From Sinorhizobium fredii USDA 205 (GTDB taxonomy: Bacteria; Pseudomonadota; Alphaproteobacteria; Rhizobiales; Rhizobiaceae): 64,000 nt of DNA. Position numbers and translations under genes: made by a program. This document shows positions 51,759 through 61,383 of this stretch, piece by piece. The number at the start of each line of letters is the position of its first letter. Position 1 is the first letter of the stretch. The stretch is from the NCBI RefSeq assembly GCF_001461695.1, contig NZ_AUTC01000146.1, forward strand, positions 248,001 through 312,000. The letters are read 5' to 3'. The notes under the pieces are model-generated. The model was not told the DNA's origin, searched no databases, and saw only the letters and a program-made list of their open reading frames with translations.

Positions 51759-54119
51759 CTACCTGTGTCTCATCACTACGACTGTTATATCATCGTGGAT
51801 CTTCTGTGTGCCGATATGCGCCATCAGATCCTCGATAATTCCTGCTTTGACTTCCTCGGCGCTCTGGCCATGGCGACGACGCGCGCTTTCGCAAAGCCTC
51901 TCTATTCCGAAGAGCTCGCCGTCCAGTCCCTCTGCCTCGGTCACGCCATCCGTGTGGAGGATGATCATGTCGCCCTGGGCGAAGGCAATCTCCTGCGTCG
52001 CCACGAAGGGCGAAATATCGGGCTCCAAGCCAATCGGCAGGCCGAGGTCGAGTGTGTCGATCCGTTCGACGCACCCGCCGCTCCTGACGACGATGAGTTC
52101 CTCGTGCTGGCCCGAAAGCATCAGACGGCTGCCGTCATAGTCGAGGAAGGAAAGGGAGAGATGCTTGTTTGCGTTGGTTCTGACGATGTTCTTGTAAAGG
52201 GCGCGATTCACCCGGTTGAGGAACTGCGACGGGTCCATGTCGCCCGCCTCCTGCAACGCCCGCGCCACTGATTGAACCATCAGCATCAGCACGCCGCTTT
52301 CCAGGCCGTGGCCGGTCACGTCGCCGATGCCGATCTTCAGCCGCTCTCCGTCCCTTAGCACGTCGTAATAGTCGCCACCGACTTCGTCGGCGGGCCGCAT
52401 GTAGGCGGCAATCTCGACGGCGGGAATTTCCTCGAGTTCACCGGCCTTCGGCAGGACCATCATCTGGATGCGGCGGGCGACGGCCAGTTCGGCGCCGAGG
52501 CGCAGGTTCTCGCTGCGCAATTGCTCGTTGAGCGCCGAGATCTGCAGGTTTGCCTCTTCGATCTCCTTCGTCCGGTCTTCGACGAGCTGCTCCAGGTTCT
52601 CGGTGTGGTAGCTGATCTGCTCGGCCATGCGGTTGAAGGCGGCGCCCGCTTCGCCCACCTCGTCGCGTGTCGGAATATCCACCCGGACGGAATAGTCCTT
52701 GGTCTGGATGCGCCGGGCCGCGTCGGCGAGCGCGCTGATGCCGCCGGTGATGCGCTTCGATATGGCGAACACCGCCGAAGTGACGAAAAGCAGCGACACG
52801 AGCAGCGCCAGGACCTGGTAAATCAGGATCCTGTTGGTCGCTTCCGTGATGCCGGCCTGCGCGGCGAAGAGCGAGGCATAGATCTCCCGCTCCGGCACGA
52901 CGACGCCGAGCAACATGGACTCACGACGAACGGGGCCGGAGACCCACAGGTTCGACGGCTGCAGCTGTTTCAGGACGACGAGGTAGGGGACCTTCTCGCC
53001 GTTTTCATCGAGCAGGACATGCTGCAACAGGCCGTCCTGGTCCAGCGGCAACTTGGCGATTGCGGCCTGCGCGCTGTTGCGCAGCGAGCGATCGAGACCC
53101 GTCACGCCCCCGCCGCTGGTGTCGCTCGATGACTGAAGGCCGATCACCTTTTCGCCGACCGGGTTGATGGCGACTACATTGCCGTCCGACATGGTGAGGA
53201 AGCCGAAACCATTGTCGGCGACCCGGACGTTCTCGACGATCTCTGCCAACTGGTCGAGGGTGATATCGGCGCCGGCGGCACCCGCAACCCGGTCGCGGTC
53301 GCGCGACCATAAGGGCTGGAAGAAGCTGACGATCAGCTTGCCGGTGATCGCATCCGTATAGGGCGCCGTCTGGGTAATGTCGCTATTCACCGGGCGGGAC
53401 GCGGGGTTCTTTGCCCACTGCTCCCACGAATCGTAAAGACCCGGAAAGAAAAACGGCCAGAACTCGGCCTGGTTATGGCCCGGATAAAGCCGGTCAAAGG
53501 TCTGGGCCTGATCCGTGTAGGGGGCGGTCCGAAAGATCGGCCGCTCCTTCGGGCCGATATAGTACATCTGCAGCTTCGATTGACCGTTGGCCAAGAGGCT
53601 TGGAGCGACCAGGTCGAGGACCGCGCTGTTCTCGATGTCCGTCTGAACCTCGGGCAAGGGGACGTGGTTGGCATCGAGCAGATATCCCCAGACGCTGACG
53701 ACCGACAGCGGACCGGGGCGGTTCTGGGCCCATCCGCCTTTTTCGTCATAGGTGACGGTCACGGTGCCGGGGGCGCCGCGTGCCATTGCCTCGCCGATTT
53801 GCGACTCTCTAACGGGACGGTCGATCTGCGCCTGGAGTACGCCGGCAAGCGTGCCGACGTCGGAGTGCACCTGGTTGAGAAGCAGGTTGACGCGAGCGGC
53901 GGTCGTTTCCGCATAGGAGCGGATATAGTCCTGGTTCGCCTTCTCCAGGCCCTGGCCGACCTCTGTCGTGGCATCGCGGGACAGGCGTTGCACATTGAAG
54001 AGGGCCAGTCCCCCGGTCACGAGCAGGTCGAAGAGCACGGCGCCGCCGACGACAAGGATGAACTTGGCGCGGAAGGAGCGCAAACCGAGGCGGGTGGTCC
54101 CTTGGTCGAACGGCTTCAT
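51759..54119 (-). CDS. Membrane SpoIIE/PP2C phosphatase with Cache sensor and HAMP
   Basis: A 786-residue input protein. TM1 (~20-42), a large periplasmic double-Cache-like domain (~45-430), TM2 (~432-455), HAMP (~456-505), a short coiled coil, and a PP2C SpoIIE domain with VGGDYYDVL (~581), GIGDVTGHGLESGVLM and LHTDGVTEAEG holding the metal-binding Asp residues. It would dephosphorylate the STAS protein in answer to a periplasmic signal. Start overlaps the stop of the upstream methyltransferase gene by four bases. Confidence 0.92.
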   Translation of the reverse strand: MKPFDQGTTRLGLRSFRAKFILVVGGAVLFDLLVTGGLALFNVQRLSRDATTEVGQGLEKANQDYIRSYAETTAARVNLLLNQVHSDVGTLAGVLQAQIDRPVRESQIGEAMARGAPGTVTVTYDEKGGWAQNRPGPLSVVSVWGYLLDANHVPLPEVQTDIENSAVLDLVAPSLLANGQSKLQMYYIGPKERPIFRTAPYTDQAQTFDRLYPGHNQAEFWPFFFPGLYDSWEQWAKNPASRPVNSDITQTAPYTDAITGKLIVSFFQPLWSRDRDRVAGAAGADITLDQLAEIVENVRVADNGFGFLTMSDGNVVAINPVGEKVIGLQSSSDTSGGGVTGLDRSLRNSAQAAIAKLPLDQDGLLQHVLLDENGEKVPYLVVLKQLQPSNLWVSGPVRRESMLLGVVVPEREIYASLFAAQAGITEATNRILIYQVLALLVSLLFVTSAVFAISKRITGGISALADAARRIQTKDYSVRVDIPTRDEVGEAGAAFNRMAEQISYHTENLEQLVEDRTKEIEEANLQISALNEQLRSENLRLGAELAVARRIQMMVLPKAGELEEIPAVEIAAYMRPADEVGGDYYDVLRDGERLKIGIGDVTGHGLESGVLMLMVQSVARALQEAGDMDPSQFLNRVNRALYKNIVRTNANKHLSLSFLDYDGSRLMLSGQHEELIVVRSGGCVERIDTLDLGLPIGLEPDISPFVATQEIAFAQGDMIILHTDGVTEAEGLDGELFGIERLCESARRRHGQSAEEVKAGIIEDLMAHIGTQKIHDDITVVVMRHR

Positions 54120-55294
54120 AGCGGCTTGCGCCCGGATGCTGCCCAGATCGGCCAGCCAGCGTAGCCCTTGGGGTGGAGGGCTGCGAAGATGTGATCGCGG
54201 AAGCCCTGGCGGAAGCGCTCGATGAATTCCGCAGGATCGCCACGCTTCACGGCCATCTCGCCGGCATATACATTCTCCCAGGCGGTAATGACATCGGCGA
54301 AGTCCTGCGGGTCCCCGTCGTGATTGGTGACCATGAAGGATTCGACGAGGATGTCGTCAAATCCCGCATCGGCGAGATAGCGGCGGCTCTTCGGCCCGAG
54401 TTCCACATCCATCTCGAAATGGCTGAACAGCTTGGCAACCTCGTTATAGGTCCATTGAATGCTCTGCGCTCGCGGCTCGCCAAGGCAGTGCGAATTCTTC
54501 TCGTTGGTGATGTACACGCGTCCGCCCGGCTTGCAGATCCGATAGAGCTCCTTCAACAGCAGGTCGGGCTGGTTGAAGATCTGCAGCGAGTGGCGACAGG
54601 TCACCAGGTCGAACTGATTGTCCTCGAGCAGCATCTCGGATGCGTCCCCATAGGAGTATTCGATATCCGAGATGCCGAAATTCTTCGCTACGTCGCGGGC
54701 ATAGGCAAGGCTTGCCTTGGAGTGGTCGAGGGCCACGATGCGTGCCGGCTGGAATTCCTTGCGCACCAGCACGGCGAAATCGCCGATGCCGCAGCAGATG
54801 TCGGCCATGACGATCCCCGGGCGCATGCCGTGACGCGGCAGGATCTTGCGCTCGTGGCGCCACGTCATCTTGGTTTGCGTGCGCAGGATCGGAATGAAGC
54901 TGGTGTCCTCGACGAAGCTCTGGCCTGGATAGAATTTCGAATCGTAGACCTCGACCCTGATCTGCGGTTCGATCTTGCCGAGATGCCGAAACATCCGTTC
55001 GGTCCAGCCGACGACGCTCGATGTGACGACGACGAAGCGGATATCGGAACGCGTGCGGCAGGCGTCCAGAACCACGCGCGAAAAGGCGTGGAAGGCCGTA
55101 TTGTTCATCTGCGCGAGGCGCTTCACGTTGATGTAGAGGACGCCGCGTGCCTCGTCGATGGCGTTCCTGAACATCGAAATGCTGTGAGCGATCTCGTCGA
55201 CGGAGCGCGGCCGGATGACACCGGCAAAGGAGAACTCCTGGCTGTTGGCGTCGAACTCCGCCTGGAAGGGCGCTGCAAGCATTGCCGTACTCAA
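54116..55294 (-). CDS. STAS-like domain fused to a SAM-dependent methyltransferase
   Basis: A 392-residue fusion. Residues 1-~125 look like a STAS-type domain (GVIRPRSVDEIAHSISMFRN, VLYINVKRLAQMNNTAFHAF). A class I methyltransferase follows, with motif I VMADICCGIGDFAVLV, acidic loop IVALDHS and post-I segment QFDLVTCRHSLQIF. The substrate is not known. A methyltransferase in a partner-switching operon is uncommon and may modify a signalling protein or a small molecule. It overlaps both neighbours by four bases. Confidence 0.87.
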   Translation of the reverse strand: MSTAMLAAPFQAEFDANSQEFSFAGVIRPRSVDEIAHSISMFRNAIDEARGVLYINVKRLAQMNNTAFHAFSRVVLDACRTRSDIRFVVVTSSVVGWTERMFRHLGKIEPQIRVEVYDSKFYPGQSFVEDTSFIPILRTQTKMTWRHERKILPRHGMRPGIVMADICCGIGDFAVLVRKEFQPARIVALDHSKASLAYARDVAKNFGISDIEYSYGDASEMLLEDNQFDLVTCRHSLQIFNQPDLLLKELYRICKPGGRVYITNEKNSHCLGEPRAQSIQWTYNEVAKLFSHFEMDVELGPKSRRYLADAGFDDILVESFMVTNHDGDPQDFADVITAWENVYAGEMAVKRGDPAEFIERFRQGFRDHIFAALHPKGYAGWPIWAASGRKPL

Positions 55295-55809
55295 CTCACT
55301 ATTCCTTCAAGGGGGAGATCCACAATGATGGTGATCGACGGCGGGGCTTCTTCTTCGAGACGAATCTCGGCATCAAAATTGATCGCCAGGTCCAGGAGGA
55401 CGACCTCCCGGCTTGGTCCAAGGTCGGAGGAAAGAGCGTCCAGATAACGGGCGTATGCGTCGTTCCTGTGAGTTCTCGCGACCGCTTCGCGGAAGAATTG
55501 TTGATGGCCGGGCGGGCATGGGAAGGAGAGCTTCACGCGCTCCTTGGGACCTTGCCGATAGACAGCGCAGCCGATGCGACCCTCCGGCGAGCCGCCGCGA
55601 AACGATACCTCCAGGAGCTCGTTGAGGGCAGAGGAGAAAAAATTCGAGTGCCGCAGGGGATCCGTCCGATTATGACTGATCATCCGCGCCATGTAGGTCG
55701 ACAACTGATCGCAATGCTGCCAATCGGACAGGAAGGTCCCCATCTCCATCTCGAACTGGAGCAGCGGCTCGTACTTCATTTCCGCTGGCTGCCTTTGGGC
55801 TGCGTTCAT
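55291..55809 (-). CDS. ATPase-like regulatory protein of the partner-switching operon
   Basis: A 172-residue soluble protein. HSNFFSSALNELLEVSFRG (~residues 53-71) resembles the N-box of a GHKL ATPase, but I do not see a clear G-box, so it may be a degenerate kinase or an adaptor. GGAG lies ahead of the ATG at 55809; an upstream ATG at 55857 has no ribosome site. It overlaps the methyltransferase start by four bases. I do not recognise a named family. Confidence 0.7.
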   Translation of the reverse strand: MNAAQRQPAEMKYEPLLQFEMEMGTFLSDWQHCDQLSTYMARMISHNRTDPLRHSNFFSSALNELLEVSFRGGSPEGRIGCAVYRQGPKERVKLSFPCPPGHQQFFREAVARTHRNDAYARYLDALSSDLGPSREVVLLDLAINFDAEIRLEEEAPPSITIIVDLPLEGIVS

Positions 55810-55909
55810 ACTGCTTTCTCCGACTACATGAGCGAGTCCTGATTCGCTCGCTCCCATGACTATAGCCGACCGGCTGCGTTGGCCAGAACTCTCTGGCCGT
55901 TTCAAGCCG

Positions 55910-57604
55910 TCAGGTCCTGAGAGCCCCCGCCATGGGCACGGCCGCCGACTTGCGCAGGAAATCGCCGATCGCGGCTGCCGGGAGCGGGAAGCCCAGGAAA
56001 TAGCCCTGCAGCCGGTCGCAGCCCTCCTTCTGAAGCCAGGCGGCCTGTCCTTCAGTTTCGACGCCCTCGGCGGTGACGTCCATGCCAAGACCGTGGGAGA
56101 GCGCGATGATCGACCGGACGATCGTCTGGCTCTTCTCGTCGTGCTCAAGATCCTTGATGAAATACTGGTCGATCTTGATCGTGTCGAACGGGAAGTTCTT
56201 CAGGTAGCTCAGCGACGAATAGTAGGTGCCGAAATCATCGAGGGAAATCTGGACACCCAGCAAGCTCAAGGTGTTGAGCGTATCGAGATTGTTGGTGGTG
56301 CGCTCGAGCAGCACCGACTCGGTGATTTCCAGTTCGAGCCGGTCGGCGCGGATGCCGGTCAGGTCGAGGATCTGGGCGACGCGATCCGTAAGGCCCTCGC
56401 GCAGGAACTCCGCCGGCGACAGGTTGACCGCGACGGTGAAATGGGACGGCCAGGTCATCGCGGCCCGGCAGGCCTGCTCCAGCATCCACTGGCCGATCTC
56501 GCTCATGAGACCGTCGGCCTCGGCCATCGGAATGAACACGCTCGGCGGGATGATGCCGACCAGCGGATGGCGCCAGCGCAACAGCGCTTCGAAGCCAACC
56601 ACCGAGGCGCGCGGCTTCACGAAGGGCTGGTATTCGATGAAGAACTGTCCCTCCTGAAGGGCCGAGCGCAGGCTGCGACGCAGCATTTCGCGCTGCTCGA
56701 GCACGATCAGCATCGAGCGGGTGAATGTCCGTGCCCGGCCCCGGCCATCCTTCTTCGCCGCATAGAGGGCGATGTCAGCGGCTTTCATCAATTGCTCGAT
56801 TTCGTTGCCATCCGCAGGTGCGATGGCGATGCCGACGCTCGCTCCCACGAACAGGTTGATGCCGTCGACGGTGAACGGATCCTTGAAGGCGTTGACGATT
56901 GCCTCGGCGAGGCGCTCCGCCTCCCTCGGCTGGTCGAATTTCCATTGAATGACGGCGAATTCGTCGCCGGCCAGCCGATAGGCAACCTCGCGCTCCCGCA
57001 ATACGCCCTTTATCCGCTCTGCCGCCATCTTGAGAACGGTGTCGCCGGCGCCGTGCCCGAGCGTATCGTTGATCGGTTTGAAGTCGTCGAGGTCGATCTG
57101 CATGAGCGCCAGTTTCGCCCCGCTCGGCACCGGCAGCGTGGCCCGCAACTGATCGCTGAACTGCCGACGGTTCGGCAGTCCGGTCAACACGTCATGGGTT
57201 GCCTGGTGAAGCAGGAGCGCGCGGTCGCTCTCGCTCTGGCTGGACGTCTCGCGGCAGGTGGAGTCGCTTTCCGCTTCCGCGACGCCGATGCCGTGCGCGG
57301 TGCGAAAGACCACCAGTGTGCGGTGGACGCGGCCTCTCGCGTCGGTGATCTCGATGCTGCGCGGAATACCGTTCGCCACGACGTAATCGACCGCGGTCTT
57401 GGTCTTTGGTGCCAGCAATTCCGGGTAGACGTGCCAAAGGGTCGTCTCCACCAGCGTGTCGACCGCATAGGCTTTCCTGTGCTTCGCCGTACAATCGACG
57501 AGATGGAAGCTCTCGTCGTAAAGGGAGACGAGCTCGTCGGTATGGGCGAGAAAGTCGCTCTCGGCGGAAGATGAGGCAGACTTCGTCGCATCCGTGTCAG
57601 GCAT
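55910..57604 (-). CDS. GGDEF-EAL c-di-GMP turnover protein
   Basis: A 564-residue cytoplasmic protein. N-terminal PAS-like region (~15-120), GGDEF domain with AGDEF in place of GGDEF (YRLAGDEFAVI) and no RxxD inhibitory site before it, then an EAL domain with EALLRW, NLSP, ELEITES, DDFGTYYSS, KIDQYFI, EGVE and QGY, so the phosphodiesterase residues look intact. It heads the six-gene operon. In S. meliloti the operon's cyclase, BgrR, supplies c-di-GMP to BgsA. The start at 57604 has GGAGG four bases upstream. Confidence 0.9.
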   Translation of the reverse strand: MPDTDATKSASSSAESDFLAHTDELVSLYDESFHLVDCTAKHRKAYAVDTLVETTLWHVYPELLAPKTKTAVDYVVANGIPRSIEITDARGRVHRTLVVFRTAHGIGVAEAESDSTCRETSSQSESDRALLLHQATHDVLTGLPNRRQFSDQLRATLPVPSGAKLALMQIDLDDFKPINDTLGHGAGDTVLKMAAERIKGVLREREVAYRLAGDEFAVIQWKFDQPREAERLAEAIVNAFKDPFTVDGINLFVGASVGIAIAPADGNEIEQLMKAADIALYAAKKDGRGRARTFTRSMLIVLEQREMLRRSLRSALQEGQFFIEYQPFVKPRASVVGFEALLRWRHPLVGIIPPSVFIPMAEADGLMSEIGQWMLEQACRAAMTWPSHFTVAVNLSPAEFLREGLTDRVAQILDLTGIRADRLELEITESVLLERTTNNLDTLNTLSLLGVQISLDDFGTYYSSLSYLKNFPFDTIKIDQYFIKDLEHDEKSQTIVRSIIALSHGLGMDVTAEGVETEGQAAWLQKEGCDRLQGYFLGFPLPAAAIGDFLRKSAAVPMAGALRT

Positions 57605-57909
57605 GCCGGCCTCCGTTGCCGTTCTATTTGCGCTCGTTTGAAGGGTGCCGCAAACGGCGGCAGTATCGCATTGTCCCCATTCAGTATTGTCGCTCAATTC
57701 AACCCTTCGTCCAGAAGTTATCGCGGCCATTTTCCCGGTCAATGCCGGGCGTTCGATGAGCAACCGTTTTCTGAAGGTGCCTCCGTCGGCCCGCCCCATC
57801 GAAAAACGCTCGGTTTTGCGGGGTTAAAGCTTGGCTTTTTTATGTTCGCACTGCCGAAGCCTGCAATATTGAGGGTTGTTCAACGCTGAATGACGGTAAA
57901 TTCTGATGC
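57605..57909. promoter_or_regulatory. Divergent promoter region, partner-switch operon / bgsBA
   Basis: 305 bases between the GGDEF-EAL gene and bgsB. Both operons must start here, suggesting common control. No palindrome stood out; the part next to bgsB is slightly AT-rich (GCTTTTTTATG near 57835). Confidence 0.6.
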
Positions 57910-59190
57910 GTGTCAGCATGGATGAGTTTCGCTGGACAACGAGCAGGGACGGCCAAGGTGATCCTCAATCATCGTATTACGCGTATCTCGATCGGCATTC
58001 TGCTCCTGGCGCTTGCCATCGCCGTCCTGCTGCCCGGGTTGACCGGCTATACCAGCCTGGATGGCACGGTCAACGCCCGCTTTGCCGTCATCAATGCGCC
58101 GATCGATGGCGAGATCGCCAAGCCTCCGCCGCGAATCGGCACGCCGGTGACGGAAGGCGAAACCATCGCGATCATCCGCAACGAGCGCGTCAACCGCTCC
58201 ATCCTCGCATCGCTTCGCGCAGAGCAGGGCACCGCGCGCGAGCGCGTCGCGGCCCTGCGACGGGAGCGGGACGAACTCGCCCTGCTGCGCGACGAGCTTG
58301 CACAACGGCTGGGCGTCTTCCAGAGCGCGACCATCGCCAGCCTCGAACGGCAACTGCGGATTCTCGAGAAACGCGTCGAGGTGTCGCGCGCCCAGGACGT
58401 GGTGGCCAAGGTCGACCTCGACCGCCGGCAGGAACTGGAGTCGAAGGGGATCTTCACGCGCAAGATGGTGGAGGCGGCCGAGGCCGCCGGCGCTGCAACG
58501 GGCGGCGAGGTCGAGATCAGCAACCTCACCGTCGACTTGCTGCAGCAACGCCTCGATGCGCTCCGCCAGGGCATTTTCGTCATGGGCGATGGCCAGAACG
58601 ATGTGCCTTATTCCCGGCAGCGCCAGGACGACGTGATCGTTCGTATCAACGATCTCAACACCCGAATAGCAGAGAACGAGACGCGGGCCAGTCAGACCGA
58701 GCAGCAGGTGATCGAGGAGGACAAGCGTGTCCGCAATCTCGAGCAGGCCACGGTTCCTTCGCCATTCAGCGGCGTCGTTTGGAGCCGGAACATCGTCGGC
58801 GGCTCGAATGTCATCCTGAACAACGAGATGATGCGCATCCTCGACTGCCGTGAACTGTTCGTCGATATTCTCGTTCCCGAGGTCGACTACGACGAGATCT
58901 ATCCCGGCCGCGAGGCGGAGGTCCGGCTGTTCGGTCGGGCAGAGGTCTTCAAGGGCCGGGTCCAGGCGGTCAAAGGCAGCTCCGCGGTCGTCGAGAAAGA
59001 CTCGCTTGCCGCCAACGAGCCGCAAACCAACGAGCGCAATGCACGAATCCGCGTCGCGCTGACGCCGTCGGCGCTCAACACCGACTCCGCCAATTTCTGC
59101 CAGGTGGGGCGAACGGCGCAGGTGCGCTTCTCGAAACGCAATATCCGTCTTACACAGTGGTTTGAAAGCCTGTGGTTCAATCTCTTCTAG
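57910..59190 (+). CDS. bgsB: BgsB-like membrane fusion protein for glucan export
   Basis: A 426-residue HlyD-type protein. One N-terminal membrane segment (~25-47) is followed by a biotinyl/lipoyl-like half motif (VINAPIDGEIAKPPPRIGTP), a long coiled-coil hairpin (~100-300, rich in Arg, Glu, Leu) and the second half motif (VPSPFSGVVWSRNIVGGSNV). It overlaps the synthase gene, the bgsB-bgsA order known from S. meliloti. The start may be GTG 57910 or ATG 57922; neither has a clear ribosome site. Confidence 0.85.
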   Translation: MSAWMSFAGQRAGTAKVILNHRITRISIGILLLALAIAVLLPGLTGYTSLDGTVNARFAVINAPIDGEIAKPPPRIGTPVTEGETIAIIRNERVNRSILASLRAEQGTARERVAALRRERDELALLRDELAQRLGVFQSATIASLERQLRILEKRVEVSRAQDVVAKVDLDRRQELESKGIFTRKMVEAAEAAGAATGGEVEISNLTVDLLQQRLDALRQGIFVMGDGQNDVPYSRQRQDDVIVRINDLNTRIAENETRASQTEQQVIEEDKRVRNLEQATVPSPFSGVVWSRNIVGGSNVILNNEMMRILDCRELFVDILVPEVDYDEIYPGREAEVRLFGRAEVFKGRVQAVKGSSAVVEKDSLAANEPQTNERNARIRVALTPSALNTDSANFCQVGRTAQVRFSKRNIRLTQWFESLWFNLF

Positions 59191-61166
59191 CACTGGCGCC
59201 GACCCTCCTGGTCATCGCCTTCTTCCTGCTCGGGCCATCCAATTGGTCGCGTCGTAGAAGCTGGGCGCGGGCGATCACCTGTGCTTTCGTGGCGGTCGTG
59301 GCGCTGCGCTACATGGTCTGGCGCCTCACCGAAACCGTTCTGCCCTATCCGAATGACGGCGCCAATTTCTATTGGGTCTGGTTCGTGTTCGCCGTCGAGC
59401 TCCTCGCCTTTTCCGAGGTCGTGCTGTTCCTCATCCTGATGAGCCGCTCTGTCGACCGCAGCGCCGAGGTGGACCAACTCGCGTTGAGGTTCTTCGCGCG
59501 GCCGGAAAGCGCGCTGCCAAGCGTCGACATTTTCATACCGACCTACAACGAACCTCTTGACGTGCTGGAACGAACGATCGTCGGGGCGCTGGCGCTCGAC
59601 TATCCGAAGGACAAGCTTGCGGTCTATGTGCTCGACGACGGGCGGCGCGACTGGCTCAAGACCTTCTGCGAGGGGCGGGGCGCCGTCCATGTGACGCGCA
59701 GCGACAACGCCCATGCCAAGGCCGGCAACATGAACAATGGCTTGCGGGTCAGCTCCGGCGACTTCGTCGCCGTCTTCGACGCGGACTTCGTGCCATATCG
59801 CCATTTCCTCAAGCGGACCTTGCCGTTCTTCCAGGACGAGACCATCGGCATCGTGCAGACGCCGCAGCATTTCTTCAACGTCGATCCGGTGCAATCCAAT
59901 CTAGGCCTCGAAAATATCTGGCCGGATGAGCAGCGCCTGTTCTTCGACGAGATCGCACCGAGCCGCGACGGCTGGGATGTGAGTTTCTGCTGCGGCTCCT
60001 GCTCGATCGCGCGCCGCGCGGCGGTCGATACGATCGGCGGCTTCCCGACCGAGTCGATCACCGAAGACCTGCTGACGACGCTTTCGATGCTCAACAAGGG
60101 TTACAAGACCCGCTATCTGAACGAACGGCTGTCGATGGGCCTGGCAGCCGAGAACCTGACCGGCTATTTCGTCCAGCGCGAACGCTGGTGCCAGGGCGGA
60201 ATCCAGACGCTCTACCTGCATAACGGTCCCTTGCGCGGGCCGGGCCTCTCCCTCTTCCAGAGGGTTATGTTCCTGCCGATGTCCTGGCTGGTGCAATACC
60301 TGGTCCGCTTCGCCGTGCTCCTTGTTCCGATCGTCTATCTCTGGTTCGGCGCGCTGCCGCTCTATTTCACTAATGTCGCCGACTATGTTTCGAACCAGGT
60401 GCCGCTGCTGACCGCCTATTTCCTGCTGATGCTCTGGCTGGCGCCCACCCGATACCTGCCCCTGGTCTCCACCGCCGTCGGGACGTTCGCGACCTTTCGC
60501 ATGCTGCCGACGGTGCTTTCGAGCCTGATGCGGCCGTTCGGCAAACCCTTCAAGGTGACCCCGAAGGGCAGCGGCAATGAGGAAAACCTGTTCGATGCCT
60601 ATACGTTTATTTGGATTGCCGCTTTCATCGTCGTCACGGCGGCGGGATTGCTGATCAACATCGTCCCGGAGACCGCGCATATCGAGGGGTCGTTCTCGAC
60701 GGTCGCGGCGCTCTGGTCGGGCATCAACATCGTCGTGCTCGTCATCGCCTCGCTGATCTGCTTCGAGAAGCCGCGCCGCCTCCTCCAGTCCTTCAAGCTC
60801 GATGAAGCCGCGGAGGTCGATGGCGGCGCGGCGCGCCTGGTCAGCCTTTCGCTCGACAAGGCGGTCGTGGCGGTGCCGACCGAAACACGGTTCAAGTCGA
60901 CGCGCGTCACCCTCAATCTCGATGGCTTCCCGCCGCTTCAGACGGAACTGAAGCAGGTGACGCAGCGGCGCGGCGACATCAGCCGTTCCGGCGACAGGCG
61001 GCGCTATTACCTGCATCTCCATTTCGACTTGCGCGGTTTCGAGCGCGACAAGATGATCATCAAGCTCTACACCGGCAACTATTCCCAGGACGTCCCGGAC
61101 ATCGACAAGGTGGCGGTCTCGGTGAACCTGCTGTTGCGGGCCTTCGGGCGAACGCGCACGGCCTAG
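59172..61166 (+). CDS. bgsA: BgsA-like mixed-linkage beta-glucan synthase
   Basis: A 664-residue processive GT2 synthase of the inner membrane. Membrane segments flank a catalytic domain with VYVLDDGRRDW, AVFDADFVPYRH (DxD), SITEDLLTTL (TED) and VQRERWCQGG (QxxRW). After the last membrane segment the C-terminal ~130 residues (rich in Arg, e.g. QRRGDISRSGDRRRYY) correspond to the region that binds c-di-GMP in S. meliloti BgsA without being a PilZ domain. The product would be mixed-linkage (1,3)(1,4)-beta-glucan. The GTG start at 59172 overlaps the bgsB end by 19 bases. Confidence 0.88.
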   Translation: MVQSLLALAPTLLVIAFFLLGPSNWSRRRSWARAITCAFVAVVALRYMVWRLTETVLPYPNDGANFYWVWFVFAVELLAFSEVVLFLILMSRSVDRSAEVDQLALRFFARPESALPSVDIFIPTYNEPLDVLERTIVGALALDYPKDKLAVYVLDDGRRDWLKTFCEGRGAVHVTRSDNAHAKAGNMNNGLRVSSGDFVAVFDADFVPYRHFLKRTLPFFQDETIGIVQTPQHFFNVDPVQSNLGLENIWPDEQRLFFDEIAPSRDGWDVSFCCGSCSIARRAAVDTIGGFPTESITEDLLTTLSMLNKGYKTRYLNERLSMGLAAENLTGYFVQRERWCQGGIQTLYLHNGPLRGPGLSLFQRVMFLPMSWLVQYLVRFAVLLVPIVYLWFGALPLYFTNVADYVSNQVPLLTAYFLLMLWLAPTRYLPLVSTAVGTFATFRMLPTVLSSLMRPFGKPFKVTPKGSGNEENLFDAYTFIWIAAFIVVTAAGLLINIVPETAHIEGSFSTVAALWSGINIVVLVIASLICFEKPRRLLQSFKLDEAAEVDGGAARLVSLSLDKAVVAVPTETRFKSTRVTLNLDGFPPLQTELKQVTQRRGDISRSGDRRRYYLHLHFDLRGFERDKMIIKLYTGNYSQDVPDIDKVAVSVNLLLRAFGRTRTA

Positions 61167-61176
61167 ACCTCTGACC

Positions 61177-61383
61177 CTAGCTCGGACTTTTTCTACCGTG
61201 CGGCGGCGGGCGCTTGTCCAGTTGCAGCGAAAGCTGCACGCCGTGCTTCAGCGTGGGCAGGGGAAGACCCAACTGAATATGTCCGAATGTTTGCCGCCGC
61301 CGTTCCTGATCCCGCTCTCGCTGACGGCGGGCCGCGGCGACCGCGGCCATTGCACGCTCGATGACTTGCTCCGTGTGGGTCAT
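61177..61383 (-). CDS. Small charged hypothetical protein, 68 aa
   Basis: A strong GGAGG lies six bases before the ATG at 61383. The protein starts with a helical, Arg/Gln-rich part (VIERAMAAVAAARRQRERDQ) and ends basic (RPPPHGRKSPS). No membrane span. Convergent with bgsA, ten bases apart. I do not recognise it. Confidence 0.6.
   Translation of the reverse strand: MTHTEQVIERAMAAVAAARRQRERDQERRRQTFGHIQLGLPLPTLKHGVQLSLQLDKRPPPHGRKSPS

Noticed and set aside
54173..57574. Long plus-strand frames (424 and 572 codons) across the partner-switching operon
   Set aside because: They run antisense to the methyltransferase and GGDEF-EAL genes, which carry intact catalytic motifs.
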